From positions 108,391,316-108,455,315 of the forward strand of contig NC_089222.1 in the NCBI RefSeq assembly GCF_963924675.1: a stretch of 64,000 bases of DNA. Reading direction: 5' to 3'. Positions within the stretch are counted from its first letter, which is position 1. Each line of letters starts with the position of its first letter. Of this stretch, positions 47,552 through 59,005 are shown piece by piece. Origin of the DNA: Phocoena phocoena (Eukaryota; Chordata; Mammalia; Artiodactyla; Phocoenidae). Under the pieces are notes generated by a model. It saw only the letters and a list, made by a program, of their open reading frames with translations. It searched no databases and had not been told where the DNA came from. The position numbers were made by a program, and so were the translations under genes.

Positions 47552-49508
47552 ATATATTTTTAACATCTTTATTGGAGTATAATTGCTTTCCAATGGTGTG
47601 TTAGTTTCTGCTTTATAACAAAGTGAATCAGTTATACACATATGTATGTCCCCATATCTCTTCTCTCTTGCATCTCCCTCCTTCCCACCCTCCGTATATC
47701 ACCCCTCTAGGTAGTCACAAAGCACCGAGCTGATCTCCCTGTGCTATGTGGCTGCTTCCCACTAGTTATCTATTTTATGTTTGGTAGTGTATATATGTCC
47801 ATGCCACTCTCTCACTTTGTCCCAGCTTACCCTTCCCCCTTCCCATGTGCTCAAGTCCATTCTGTAGTAGGTCTGCATCTTTATTCCCATCTTTCCCCTA
47901 GGTTCTTCATGACCATTTTTTTTTTATTCCATATATATGTGTTAGCATACGGTATTTGTTTTTCTCTTTCTGACTTACTTCACTCTGTATGACAGACTCT
48001 AGGTCCATCCACCTCACTACAAATAACTCAGTTTCGTTCCTTTTTACGGCTGAGTAATATTCCATTTTATATATGTGCCACATCTTCTTTATCCATTCAT
48101 CTGGTGATGGACACTTAGTTTGCTTCCATGTCCTGTCTATTGTAAACAGAGCTGCAATGAACATTTTGGTACATGATTCTTTTTGAATTATAGTTTTCTC
48201 AGGGTATATGCCCAGTAGTGAGATTGCTAGGTCATATGGTAGTTCTATTTTTAGTTTTTTAAGGAACGTCCATACTGTTCTCCATAGTGGCTGTATCAAT
48301 TTACATTCCCACCAACAGTGCAAGAGGGTTCCTTCCAGCATTTATTGTTTGTAGATTTTTTGATGATGGCCATTCTGACTGGTGTGAGATGATATCTCAT
48401 TGTAGTTTTGATTTTCATTTCTCTAATGATTAATGATACTGAACATTCTTTCATGTGTGTGCTGGCAAACTGTATATCTTCTTTGGAGAAATGTCTGTTT
48501 AGGTCTTCTGCCCATTTTTGGACTGGGTTGTTTTTTTTTAATATTGAGCTGCTTGTAAATTTTGGAGATTAATCCTTTGTCAGTTGCTTCATTTGCAAAT
48601 ATTTTCTCCCATTCTGAGGGTTATCTTTTTGTCTTGCTTATGGTTTCCTTTGCTGTGCAAAGGCTTTTAAATTTCATTAGGTCCCATTTGTTTATTTTTA
48701 TTTCCATTTCTCTAGGCAGTAGGTCAAAAAGGATCTTGCTGTGATTTATGTCTTAGAGTGTTCTGCCTATGTTTTTCTCTAAGAGTTTGATGGTGTCTGG
48801 CCTTACATTTAGGTCTTTAATCCATTTTGAGTTTATTTTTGTGTATGGTGTTAGGGAGTGTTCTAATTTCATTCTTTTACATGTAGCTGTCCAGTTTCCC
48901 CAGTACCACTTACTGTGAAGAGGCTGTCTTTTCTCTACTGTATATTCTTGCCTCCTTTATCAAAGATAAGGTGACCATATGTGTGTGGGTTTATCTCTGG
49001 GCTTTCTATCCTGTTCCATTGATCTATGTTTCTGTTTCTGTGCTAGTACCATACTGTCTTGATTACTGTAGTTTTGTAGTATAGTCTGAAGTCAGGGAGT
49101 CTGATCCCTCCAGCTCGGTTTTTCTTTCTCAAGATTGCTTTGGCTATTCAGGGTCTTTTGTGTTTCCATACAAATTGTGAATATTTTTGTTCTAGTTCCG
49201 TGAAAAATGCCAGTGGTAGTTTGATAGGGATTGCATTGAATCTATAGATTGCTTTGGGTAGTATAGTCATTTTCACAATGTTGCTTGATTCTAATCCAAA
49301 AACATGGTATATCTCTCCATCTATTTGTATCATCTTTAATTTCTTTCATCAGTGTCTTATAATTTTCTGCATACAGGTTTTTTGTCTCCTTAGGTAGGTT
49401 TATTCCTAGATATTTTATTTTTTTTGTTGCAATGGTAAATAGGAGTGTTTTCGTAATTTCACTTTCAGATTTTTCATCATTAGTGTATAGGAATGCAAGA
49501 GATTTCTG
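47552..49508 (-). mobile_element. 5'-truncated L1, inverted, the longest in the window
   Basis: Begins at the plus-strand left with 'ttttaacatctttattggagtataattgc' and the same 3' UTR as the copy at 21974. It runs through ORF2 into the end of the reverse transcriptase region and stops at 'ggaatgcaagagatttctg'. Flanks tttcccatat (47542-47551) and tttccatat (49509-49517) look like a target duplication with one lost C. Relative to the copy at 21974 it lacks about 17 bases (ttttctccacaccctct) near 48331. Confidence 0.94.
47907..49333 (-). pseudogene. L1 ORF2 remnant (RT end and C-terminal region)
   Basis: The minus-strand block 49148-49333 (61 codons) carries [23 protein letters not shown], here quoted only in part as [14 protein letters not shown], the conserved segment after the reverse transcriptase core. 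Block 47907-48341 (144 codons) carries [29 protein letters not shown] and [13 protein letters not shown]. Stops and the 17-base loss at about 48331 separate them. The catalytic FADD motif region lies beyond the truncation point, so the copy is dead. Confidence 0.9.
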
Positions 49509-51536
49509 TTTCCATATGTTTTTAAGGTTTGTTTAATAGTCTTTCTCCCTTCATTTCTTTAATAAAATACATTGGGAATCACCATTTGAGCAAAACTTTT
49601 CTTAATAAGTATATCAACTCAAACAACTTTTCTTTTTCATGAGAATAACATGCTTATCATCATATTGTGCAAAAAGAGCATCAACTTTTCATGTAAAAAT
49701 ACCAAAATTGAGAGGCAGTTGTGTTACTCATGAAAAATGTCATATAAATACTAGACTTAAAGCATATTGAGTCATGTGTAGATAATTACACAGATATGTA
49801 CATGGATATACAATACACATCTGAGTGTATATACATAGCTTTTAAATACCATATAAGTTCCTATCAGAAATAAAACAGCACAAGAAATTATACCCATCTA
49901 TTTGTGCCATTTCTATTACTATATAGGTTAGTATCAATCACTTGGAATTACAAATGCACCCTATTAGATGAATATTAATAACTGAATAGTATAACTATAG
50001 AAAATTATTTTACATAGATACATGCATATTATATATATACATATATATTTGGTTTTTAAACTTATAAGCAGGTATCCTTAAAATAGGTAGTTGATGACAA
50101 TCATGAAATAGTAAGGTAATCCAGCATAATTATTTAGGGATCACTAGACATTTTTTGAGAAATTTTATATTGAGAATTTTTAAAATTGAAATTAAAGTTT
50201 TATCCAATAAAGATCAGTTAGCACTCATTAGAGGATATATCTAATATCACTTCAGCCTTGCTTTAAAGTTGCTATTTTGATATAATTTCAAGCATTTTAA
50301 GAGGACTCTACAAATATATATTCATAGGAGGCTATGAAAAAGAATATGGTTGGTTAACAATAATATGACACTTCAAATTTAAATGCTCTTATAATTAATA
50401 TGTTTCCTCTTATTTATGATGAGAATATAAGACTCTCCTTTTAACTCCATGTGAAAATCACACACTTTTAAGTATGTATTGGCTTATACTATGAGATTTA
50501 GTTCATGATACACATCAAGTTACTGCAACTAAGGGACAGATTTTAACTAAGTATCTCACATATTTCCCTTGATTATCTTATTTACATTATGCTTCCAGAG
50601 AAACATTTAGATACAGGCAAAGCATTAAAACACTGGAAGTAAAATCTTGTGCCATTTTAGGTTGTTGGACTTTGAGAAAACATCCTTTCTTTATACCTCT
50701 TTCTCCTTCCTCTGTATGTTGCAGGAACATCCTCTTATAGATGCCAGGTGCCTTCTCCTTGGAGGCAAATGAATTATGTTGTCTATACAGAACATGCATG
50801 TTTGATATTCTGTTAGGGATTTTTTGTTTTCTAGCCCTGAAGGACAAAAGAAGTATATATTTACATGCTCTTTTCTATGCCAACAGAGTTCTTGCTGAAT
50901 TTCTGTGCTTATGACCACTTGAAAGTAATGGTGAAATATGAAATGTTTAAGAGGAGAATAGTCTTCATCAGAAACCAACAGTTTCAAGCATTGATTTCCC
51001 CTCAACTTTTAAAAAATGTTCTTTCTCATAAAGTACAAAATGCTTACCAGGATAAAAAATGAATAATTGTTGTAATAGTTTTTATGAATGGATGAGGAAA
51101 AAAAGCCTACATCCAGGCTTGTGATCACTATATTGTATGTTTGCTATTAGCTATGAAGCTTTGATTATGGTAGCTGTAGTCAATACTGAGTTTTCTGTGA
51201 AGTTTCTCTTCTTTAAGGTATTTGCTCTTTTATTATATAATCTAATCATATCTATGAAACAAAGTTAATGTTGCACAGATCTACATTTTTCTAGCTTTAG
51301 TATCTAAATACTATAGCCTCAATACTGAACTTCATTGCATATTGTATGGGGTTAGATAAACTCAAAATTTCAGGTAAGAGGGCTGAGGTATGAAAATAAA
51401 AACTATGCCAAAATAAAGGTAGCTGTGTGCACAAGAAGGAAATCACGGTAAATATTAATAACCAGCATTTATCAAACTGTTATAAAATTAGTAATTTTTA
51501 GTTTTCTGTAGAATTCTGCCATCATATTAGAATTCT
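49509..51536. other. AT-rich unique DNA
   Basis: No gene or named repeat. AT-rich low complexity occurs near 50026-50055. The overlapping minus frames at 50587-50847 and 50691-51005 (86 and 104 codons) and the plus frame at 50865 share the same DNA and show no domain. Confidence 0.5.
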
Positions 51537-51957
51537 TTTTTTTTTTTTTACATCTTTATTGGAGTATAGTTGCTTTACAATGGTGTGTTACTTTCTGCTT
51601 TATAACAAAGTGAATCAGTTATACATATACATATGTTTCCATATCTCTTCCCTCTTGCATCTCCCTCCCTCTCACCCTCCCTATCCCACCCCTCCAGGTG
51701 GTCACAAAGCACTGAGCTGATCTCCCTGTGCTATGCGGCTGCTTCCCACTAGCTATCTACCTTACGTTTGGTAGCGTATATATGTTCATGCCTCTCTCGC
51801 GCTTTGTCACAGCTTACCCTTCCCCCTCCCCATATCCTCAAGTCCATTCTCTAGTAGGTCTGTGTCTTTATTCCTGTCTTACCCCTAGGTTCTTCATGAC
51901 ATTTTTTTTCTCTTAAATTCCATATATATGTGTTAGCATACGGTATTTGTCTTTCTC
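51537..51957 (-). mobile_element. L1 3' UTR, inverted, 420 bp
   Basis: Starts with a T-run and 'acatctttattggagtatagttgc', continues 'ctccctccctctcaccctccctatccc', 'gtggtcacaaagcactgagctgatctcc' and ends 'gtgttagcatacggtatttgtctttctctttt', where the other two copies go on into ORF2. No convincing target duplication was found, so a later deletion at the 5' side is possible. The plus frame 51728-51916 is antisense L1. Confidence 0.94.
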
Positions 51958-52316
51958 TTTTAAAGCTAGATATCTTGTTTCTAGAAAGTAAGGAGAAAAT
52001 AAATTACAGTAAATAAATCACCCCCTTAGTTCCAAATTCAGTATACAAGAGTTAGAAGGCATTTTGTTTTCATGTAATCCATGTAATAGACTTTGAAACT
52101 AAGGTTCAATAAGTTGAAGTGATTGATGCAAGGTTATACAATTTGGTAAATGGTAGATTAAAGACAGAGAGTTAAGTAAGATTCCTTGACCTATTACGGT
52201 GTATTTTCTCCTTACTTTTATCCTCTGTATGTATTTTGTAGCTTTTGGTTTAGGGCAAAATTCTAGAAAAAAAACAGGACTTTTGTCTTCTTGAAGGTGT
52301 TATCCAGTATGGAAGA
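51958..52316 (-). repeat. Unique DNA containing a diverged inverted MIR
   Basis: 'gactttgaaactaaggttcaataagttgaagtgattgatgcaaggttatacaatttggtaaatggtag' at about 52085-52155 matches the inverted MIR core. The rest of the interval is not recognised. Confidence 0.5.
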
Positions 52317-52501
52317 GTGGTGCAGTGGTTGAGAGTCTGCCTGCTGATGCAGGGGACACAAGTTCGTGCCCCGGTCCGGGAAGATCCCACATACCGCAGA
52401 GCGGCTGGGCCCGTGAGCCATGGCTGCTGCGCCTGCGCGTCCGGAGTCTGTGCTCCGCAACGGGAGAGGCCACAACAGTGAGAGGCCCGCGTACCGCAAA
52501 A
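52317..52501 (+). mobile_element. CHR-2-type SINE, slightly 5'-truncated
   Basis: Starts inside the A-box region (gtggtgcagtggttgagag), so the first 12 or so bases (gggcttccctgg) are missing. The rest is complete through 'gaggcccgcgtaccgc' and an A-rich tail interrupted by C. No clear target duplication. Frames on both strands over it (52250-52704) are SINE by-products. Confidence 0.94.
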
Positions 52502-53424
52502 AAAAACACAAAAAAAAACCCCCAAAAATCTTGACAATGATAAACTTAGAGGTTGTTATGGATGATAAGGAAAGAGGCAACATGAATGAAAGGATGAAAG
52601 AAAAAAAATATTCAATTTTAAGATTATCCTACTCACTGGTATATAAATTTGACAGAACAGATAATGAAGGGATCACAATGAGTGGGGGAAAATCATTATT
52701 ATGAGAGAAAACTTGCGAATTGCAGCTGTACATAATAACAAAGACATACATAACAAAACCCCTTTAAAATCCAGGTGGGACTTCAGACAACGATACTGGC
52801 ATATTGTCAGCATTTTCAAAATCTTTCCTATTACTCCAAATATAAAAGGTAAAACCAACAACAAAAAAAAGTTGGCAGTCCAAATTCTCTGGAGATTAAA
52901 GAGAAAACAACAGAGTAAAATGAAATGGATATGAAGAAGACTTTATCTAGTAGAAGTCATGTATCAGTAAATGTTATACATTGCAATAGAGTGAAGTACA
53001 GGGAAGTACAGTCACTGAAATGTTTAGAGATGTACATCTACTACATTCCCTTGGCTGGGAATAGTTCACATCTTTATTTCACAAAAATATTATGCTGTTC
53101 TTAGCATAAAATGTATATAAAATTATTTTCCCAAAACAAAAACTAAGTCAAAATTTAATTCACTGCACTAACACTTTAATAGATATACTGACATTCTGAC
53201 ATGTTAAATATAGATAAATTGAGTCCAAATTTATAAACCAAATGCTTATTTACCTGATGCCCTAGAATGAACATCTAGAAAGGTTTATTAAGAATCTCTC
53301 TTCCTGTAGAACAAATCTAATTAGACAGACATCAAACAATCCACATTGATCTCTCCCCTCTTGGATCTATCACAATAATAGCAGCATAGAGTTTACTATT
53401 TAATCTCTAATTAAAATCATGCAG
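52502..53424. other. AT-rich unique DNA
   Basis: No gene or named repeat is seen. The small repeat 'gaagtacagg' occurs twice near 52995. Confidence 0.5.
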
Positions 53425-53560
53425 ACTTGGAACTTGAGGAATCTTTAGAGAGTACCTACCCAGTCACCCAATGTATTACAACTGGAGACAGTAAGGCTGA
53501 AACTTTAAATGACTCTTGTGGATTCTATAACTGGGCCTGTGAGTTAAGGTCTACCCTGTG
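53425..53560 (-). repeat. MIR-like fragment, inverted (probable)
   Basis: 'cttggaacttgaggaatctttagagagtacctacccagtcac' with 'caactggagacagtaaggctgaaact' follows the layout of an old SINE ('ttggaactggaagggaccttagagatcat..gatgaggaaactgaggc'). High divergence. Confidence 0.45.
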
Positions 53561-55194
53561 TCCACAAGATGTACTCAAGAAACGCTAGTGCTGTGTAGTA
53601 TGGCAAAAGGAATTTGGACAAAAACAAACATGCTTAATGGTTGAATAATTTTGGAAAACTGAATTAAACAAATTTAATCAATTTTATTTAGCAGGAATTT
53701 TCAAACAAATTTGTTGGGCCAAAGAAGTTTTAATTTAATAGATATATATTAATAGGTATGTGGGAAAATTATGCTATTTCGAGTTTGTCTTTTCTAGTTA
53801 CAACATAAGAATCTTTTAAGTGAGGACTATGCATTCCCCATAAAACCTGGTAAAGTGCATCTTAAATATGTTTAAGGTTCATTTATCTATTATTAAGCAC
53901 GTAACTCATGATACAAATGAACCAGAGGTACGGGTGTTTAAAAAGTAAAGAATAAAATGTCACACAGTTTCTTTGTGAGCCTACCAGACAAATAATATGA
54001 CCCATCCAGGTTAACCCAGGAATGTGACTATCTAATTCCAAATATTTGGACCACACCATAAGATATATATTTGAAGAAAGGCCCTGCTTAAGACCATTTT
54101 CCCTCAATATCCTGGAGCTCCAACAATGTGCTTTTGGAAAGATTGCAGGGGCCAAATTTTGATATTTTATGCACATCTCTAGACTTTGACAAGAACACAA
54201 AGGAGTAAAATTACATCTTTCCTGTCAATTTACAAATAAAATATTTTAAACAATTATTTTGAAAACCACATGTAGTTTATAAAGATATCAATACCAATCC
54301 ATTGAGTATGTTTCCATATTCTATAAGTTATCCACTGAGAAAGAATAAAAATATTTGAACCAAATTCAGAAGAAATGAATGTCAAGATATTGTTATCTAC
54401 CAAGTCCAGAATTCAGACAAATGACCCTTTAAGAGTCTGGCACTTATTAATGCCTAATTTATGTTGGAAGTTAATCTACTTTTAAAAACATTCTCCTATG
54501 AGTACTGGCACCTCAATTTTTTTTTTTTTTTTAAACAGCAAACAAGTAGCTATTATACTTTCAGAAAAACACACTTGATAAAGAAGTTAATGTGGCATTG
54601 TCACCTTGTAGCACTAGGGACAGTCTTATCATTTAAATGTATCTTTGAGCAAAAGCATAAAGTTCTGAAAGTCAAACTATAATTCCCTGGAAGAAAAGTC
54701 AGTGATTGCTCATAAAATATGAGTTTTATAATAAAATTAGTTATCAATATTTGTTGAACTATTTGTCTTTGCTTTAAATTTTCCCAGCTGACATGGAAAG
54801 TTACCACAATTTTAAAGAAAATTTGGTGAAACTATTGACCCATATTAGAAAGAAAATGTCTTTAAAATGTTTTATTTTCATTTTTCTTTTCTGTTATTTT
54901 ACATTTTCTTAACAATAAACCATAGCAATGTTGATCTCTACCACCCTTCACTCCTGCTTTGTATACGGAGCTATGTACTTACACATATGTATATAAATGA
55001 ATATACATTTATAAAATGGCTGGCCATCAGAAAGTCAATAACTAATTGCCTTGGCAGAACAGCATTACTAGGACAGGCCTTCCTTAACTCACTGTGTTGA
55101 ACTCATTAAAAACTACTCCTTAGGTGATTATTATTGCATAGGTATAATGACTGGATAAGTCCCTAGAAGAAGCTTATTTATAAATGATTTCAAA

Positions 55195-55242
<48 letters not shown>

Positions 55243-56059
55243 TTCCTATCCAAATTGGGAGAAAAAAATACAAATATACTCTAGTCTTCTCACTTTCCTA
55301 CATTGTATCGGCTAAGCTGAGAAGTGTGAGTAAATGTAGGCCTCTGTTTTAACAAACTTGGCAGACATCAAATTTGCTTTTTTATACTTTAATTTCATTT
55401 TAAATGGAAACCTATTACACCAGTGTACATATGGGGATATCACTTCCAGATTCATCTCAGGAACTGCCCTAGAAGCACCTCTCCTCCCACCTAGCTTTGT
55501 TAATTACGTTACCGTCAATCTTTTACCTGTCAGCCCTCCTGCAGGAAAGAACTCATTTATTTCCATCCTCCCCCAATCATCATCTCCTCTCTCAGCGCAC
55601 TCACCCTCCCCAAGGAAAGTCGACTAACCACATTTTGAAAAACCTGTCAAAATTTTAAAATAATAACACTTTCACTCTCAGAGTATAGTGGATTAGTGTA
55701 GATATTTTATATGCAGGGTTTTTTTTTTTATTTAAAAGCATTTGTAATGATCATAACAGCAATAGTTTTGGACTAGTGCTTGGAAACATTTTATGTAAAC
55801 AAGTTTCTTCTAAATTTGATTCTTTGATTTTCCTTTTATAAATAGCTTACAAACCTCACATAACTTCTTTCTATTCCCTTTTGTTTGCTAATGTTATGTT
55901 TAATAGATGAAATTTATAATGGAATCATCATAAAACTTAACAGTTCGTGTGAAGATATATTTGCTTGTATGGTTGTGTCTTAACCTAAGCATCTTATTAT
56001 CATAAAAGGATAAAATCCTGTTCCGTGTGTCAGCACCAGTGAAGTTGATGGTTACTGTA
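53561..56059. other. AT-rich unique DNA with a TA microsatellite
   Basis: No gene recognised. The minus frame at 53883-54200 (105 codons) and plus frame at 55358-55627 (89 codons) have no known domain. The 55440-55620 part is C-rich on the plus strand. Confidence 0.5.
55203..55234. repeat. (AT)n microsatellite followed by T-run
   Basis: Sixteen AT units run directly into a stretch of T. Confidence 0.95.
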
Positions 56060-56560
56060 GTAGAAATATAGTGCTATGATTTATACAGTAGGAACGCTGG
56101 GCCTTTGAAATTTGTCCGGGAATATCCAGGAATGCAACAAATTTTAAATTGAGAGAGTAAGTAGATGTTAAGCGAAGAAGAGAGAAGAATGTGCCCGAAA
56201 GAAGGGAAATTTTGTGCAAAGTCCTGTTGTAACAAAAGACATGTACTTCACATAAAACAAAAATAAATAAATAAATAAAGCCTGAAGGAAGTGTAGATTC
56301 CAAGGTGGAGAGTTACAAAGGTAAATTTGAAGCAGTAAGGAGACATCAGAATATGCATAATGTTGTAAAATCTAGATTAATTTTAAAGGCAAAAGGAAAC
56401 AATTAGAGAATTTCCAACAGTGGAATGACATGATAAATACTATAGCAATCTGTATTGATAGAATGAATTTTAAGTGATGGTTGTGGAAGAGAAAGGATTT
56501 GGAATCAAGGCGATCAAACTGTTGGAATAATCTGTGCAAGGGTGAGGGGTTCACACTCAG
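56060..56560 (-). mobile_element. L2 LINE fragment 1, inverted
   Basis: Blocks in inverted L2 order: 'gaagggaaattttgtgcaaagtcctgt', 'gaaggaagtgtagattccaag', 'ggaaacaattagagaatttccaacagtggaatgacatgata' and 'gttggaataatctgtgcaagggtga'. An AAAT run interrupts it at 56261-56279. The left limit is uncertain. Confidence 0.6.
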
Positions 56561-56669
56561 AAAAAAAAAGAAACTGAGTCACAAGATTAAAATGCCAAAT
56601 TAATAGGGCTAAGCTGATATGCAATAGTAAAGTTCTGTCCATAATCACCTGGATATCTAAAGCAATAAT

Positions 56670-57260
56670 TCATACATACATTCATTCATTCATCCATGTC
56701 TACTGGACATCTGCCAAATGATCAATGTCATGGATCAGTAACAATGCAAGATGCTGAAGATGTTGTAGTGAACATTATACATATATAAAATTTCAAAATG
56801 TAGAAATTAGAAGAGGAGACAGATTTTTTAGAAAGTAAAATTTACAAATTGTGATGAATGCTACAACAGAAATTAATTTTAATTAAGACCATTATCTCTT
56901 TTATAAAATTGTTTCTTTAAGAATCAATGTGCTGTACTGGAGAAAAGTTTTGGGAGTGTGAAAATGTACACAAAGAGGAGTAAAAGTAGCAAGAAGGTGT
57001 TTAGGTGTCAATAAACAGAACAGTGGCAGGAGAGATAGAATAAAGAAGACAGATTCAAGATATATTTAAAAGGTAAGAGCAAAAAGAATTAAAATTACTT
57101 TGGATGCAAAAAAAAAAAAGAGAAACATTAAAAATTAAAGAATCATTCCTAGGACTTTGACCTGGAAATGAGACCAAGCCATTTATTGATATGGAGTAAT
57201 TTTTTAAAAATATACTTGAAGTCTGAACCATTGTTAAGTTTTGGACATGGCAACACTGTG
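56670..57260 (-). mobile_element. L2 LINE fragment 2, inverted
   Basis: Restarts from the L2 3' end ('acattcattcattcatcc', 'tctgccaaatgatcaatg', 'gatgttgtagtgaac') and runs on to 'gacagattcaagatatatttaaaagg', 'aggactttgacctggaaatgagaccaagccatttattgatatgg' and 'gttttggacatgg'. It is a second copy beside fragment 1 in the same orientation. An A-run lies at about 57110-57119. Confidence 0.65.
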
Positions 57261-58914
57261 AGACATACAACAGTGGAGCTAAACTTGGTAGTTGAGCTAA
57301 TTTGATCTAGAAACCCAGATGATTCATTTATTTCAGACAGTTATTAGCCATCAGATCAATCACAAAACAATTATGAAAAGGCAAACATTTTGTCTACAAA
57401 AATGTCAGCAATTTTAGTTGCCTTTTCTCTAATTCATAAAATATCTACATACTCCAATTATATAAAAATGAAAAGATCAAAGCAACAATTCATCAAAAAA
57501 TAGAAATAAGTATTCAAAGTAGTTAAAATCATGACAAGAGTAAAAGAAATAATGTAGCAGAGGACAATTCTCTAGGTTTCATTTTTCTAGAACTGACTCA
57601 GGGGTTTTGTTGACATAATATAATATTAAGGAGAAGAATCTGTAAAATAATTTCCTATATTGCATTAATAAATAGATGTCTCTAAAATAAATTATTACCC
57701 CTTTGGCTGCAATTTGTGCTCTACATCCAATAACTTATATAAGTCGGCTATTCTTCTTACACAGAAGAGGTCACAAAACCTGCTTACTAAAAATACATTG
57801 AGAATAAATGTTACACTTGTCATAGGTTTCATACAAGAAGCCATGCAAACTTAAGAATGAGTTTCTGCTATTTTTTTTTATGCCTTTCCACCCCCCAGAT
57901 GTTGCCAAAATACAAAAATTTTTTTAACCACAGGGTGCATCGTTTGCATTATCTGGGGTAGCTACTTTATGAATCTACAAACAAAAGAGCAAAAGAGATT
58001 CTATTTAATAAATATTAAACATAATTTAAACAAAAAAAAATATCTCAAATGTTTAAATGGTAAATTTAATTAAACTCAGACGAGATTTTGAAAATCTGGT
58101 CACATATACAACTATTTACTCAAATACCATAAGTTCTCTAAGATGAAGAGACATTGTTTTTAAAGATTGTTCCCCATACTCATTATGAAACTCGGTGGCT
58201 GAAGCAAAAAATATAATCAGATATTTTCAAGTAAAAAATTTAGAAATGTATTATAATGCTATTTCCAAGATAAATATTGATATGTGACATTTCGTATTGT
58301 TCAGATATTCCTGGAACAATTTTTTAAAATAATTTTCAGCAAATATTTCTCTATTTAAATCACTGAAACTTTACAGATATATAGAAAACTTAGTTCAGCA
58401 GAATTTATGATAAATATATTATAATACATAAATACAAAAGCAATTTAACATTTATATTTTAAAACAGTTTGGAATTTGAAGTTATATTTTACTTTCAGTG
58501 CATTCAGACTATTGAGAACTATGTTTACCTTCATGATAGCTCTCAATATTTGAAATGTTTTCTGCATGATAATTCTTACCTATAACGAGTTATTATTACG
58601 CTCCTGTTTTGCATATAACATATAGTCCCAAACTACAGATGTTTGCTATAAAGCCACAGGATTTCTTCACAAATTATGTATAACTAGATTAGTTAGCTGC
58701 CATTGAAGATCTTTCCAGATTTGCACTTGAAGGATTACTGCCCTCAGATATTCCTGGTGAATTTGAAAAGTCATTGAAGTTTTCACCGTTTCTCATGCCC
58801 CTGTGATTCCCCAAAAACTAATTCTATTTTTCACTCATTGATGCTTTTAGACTAATGATTTAAAACAGTGTGTATAGGAACAATCTATAGATTTAACAGA
58901 GATGCTGTTTGATC
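57261..58914. other. AT-rich unique DNA
   Basis: No gene or named repeat is seen. Confidence 0.5.
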
Positions 58915-59005
58915 AGGTCAGTTTTGTATCCATGCATTCTGCATTTTAACAAGCACCCCAGGTTAATTTACTCCTGGGTGATCCTCATTCACACTTTAGA
59001 AATAC
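58915..59005 (+). mobile_element. MER5A fragment (hAT-Charlie)
   Basis: 'attctgcattttaacaagcaccccaggttaatt' and 'gggtgatcctcattcacactttagaaatactgc' match the MER5A right half 'atctgtgttttaacaagccctccaggtgattctgatgcacgctaaagtttgagaaccactg'. Extra bases separate the two parts. Confidence 0.65.

Noticed and set aside
50587..51062. Overlapping frames of 86, 104 and 65 codons as a possible small gene
   Set aside because: They are on opposite strands over the same DNA, with no domain, start context or splice pattern that favours one.
53883..54200. 105-codon minus-strand frame
   Set aside because: No recognisable motif, many rare-looking residues and no repeat or exon context; chance frames of this size are expected among six frames over 64 kb.
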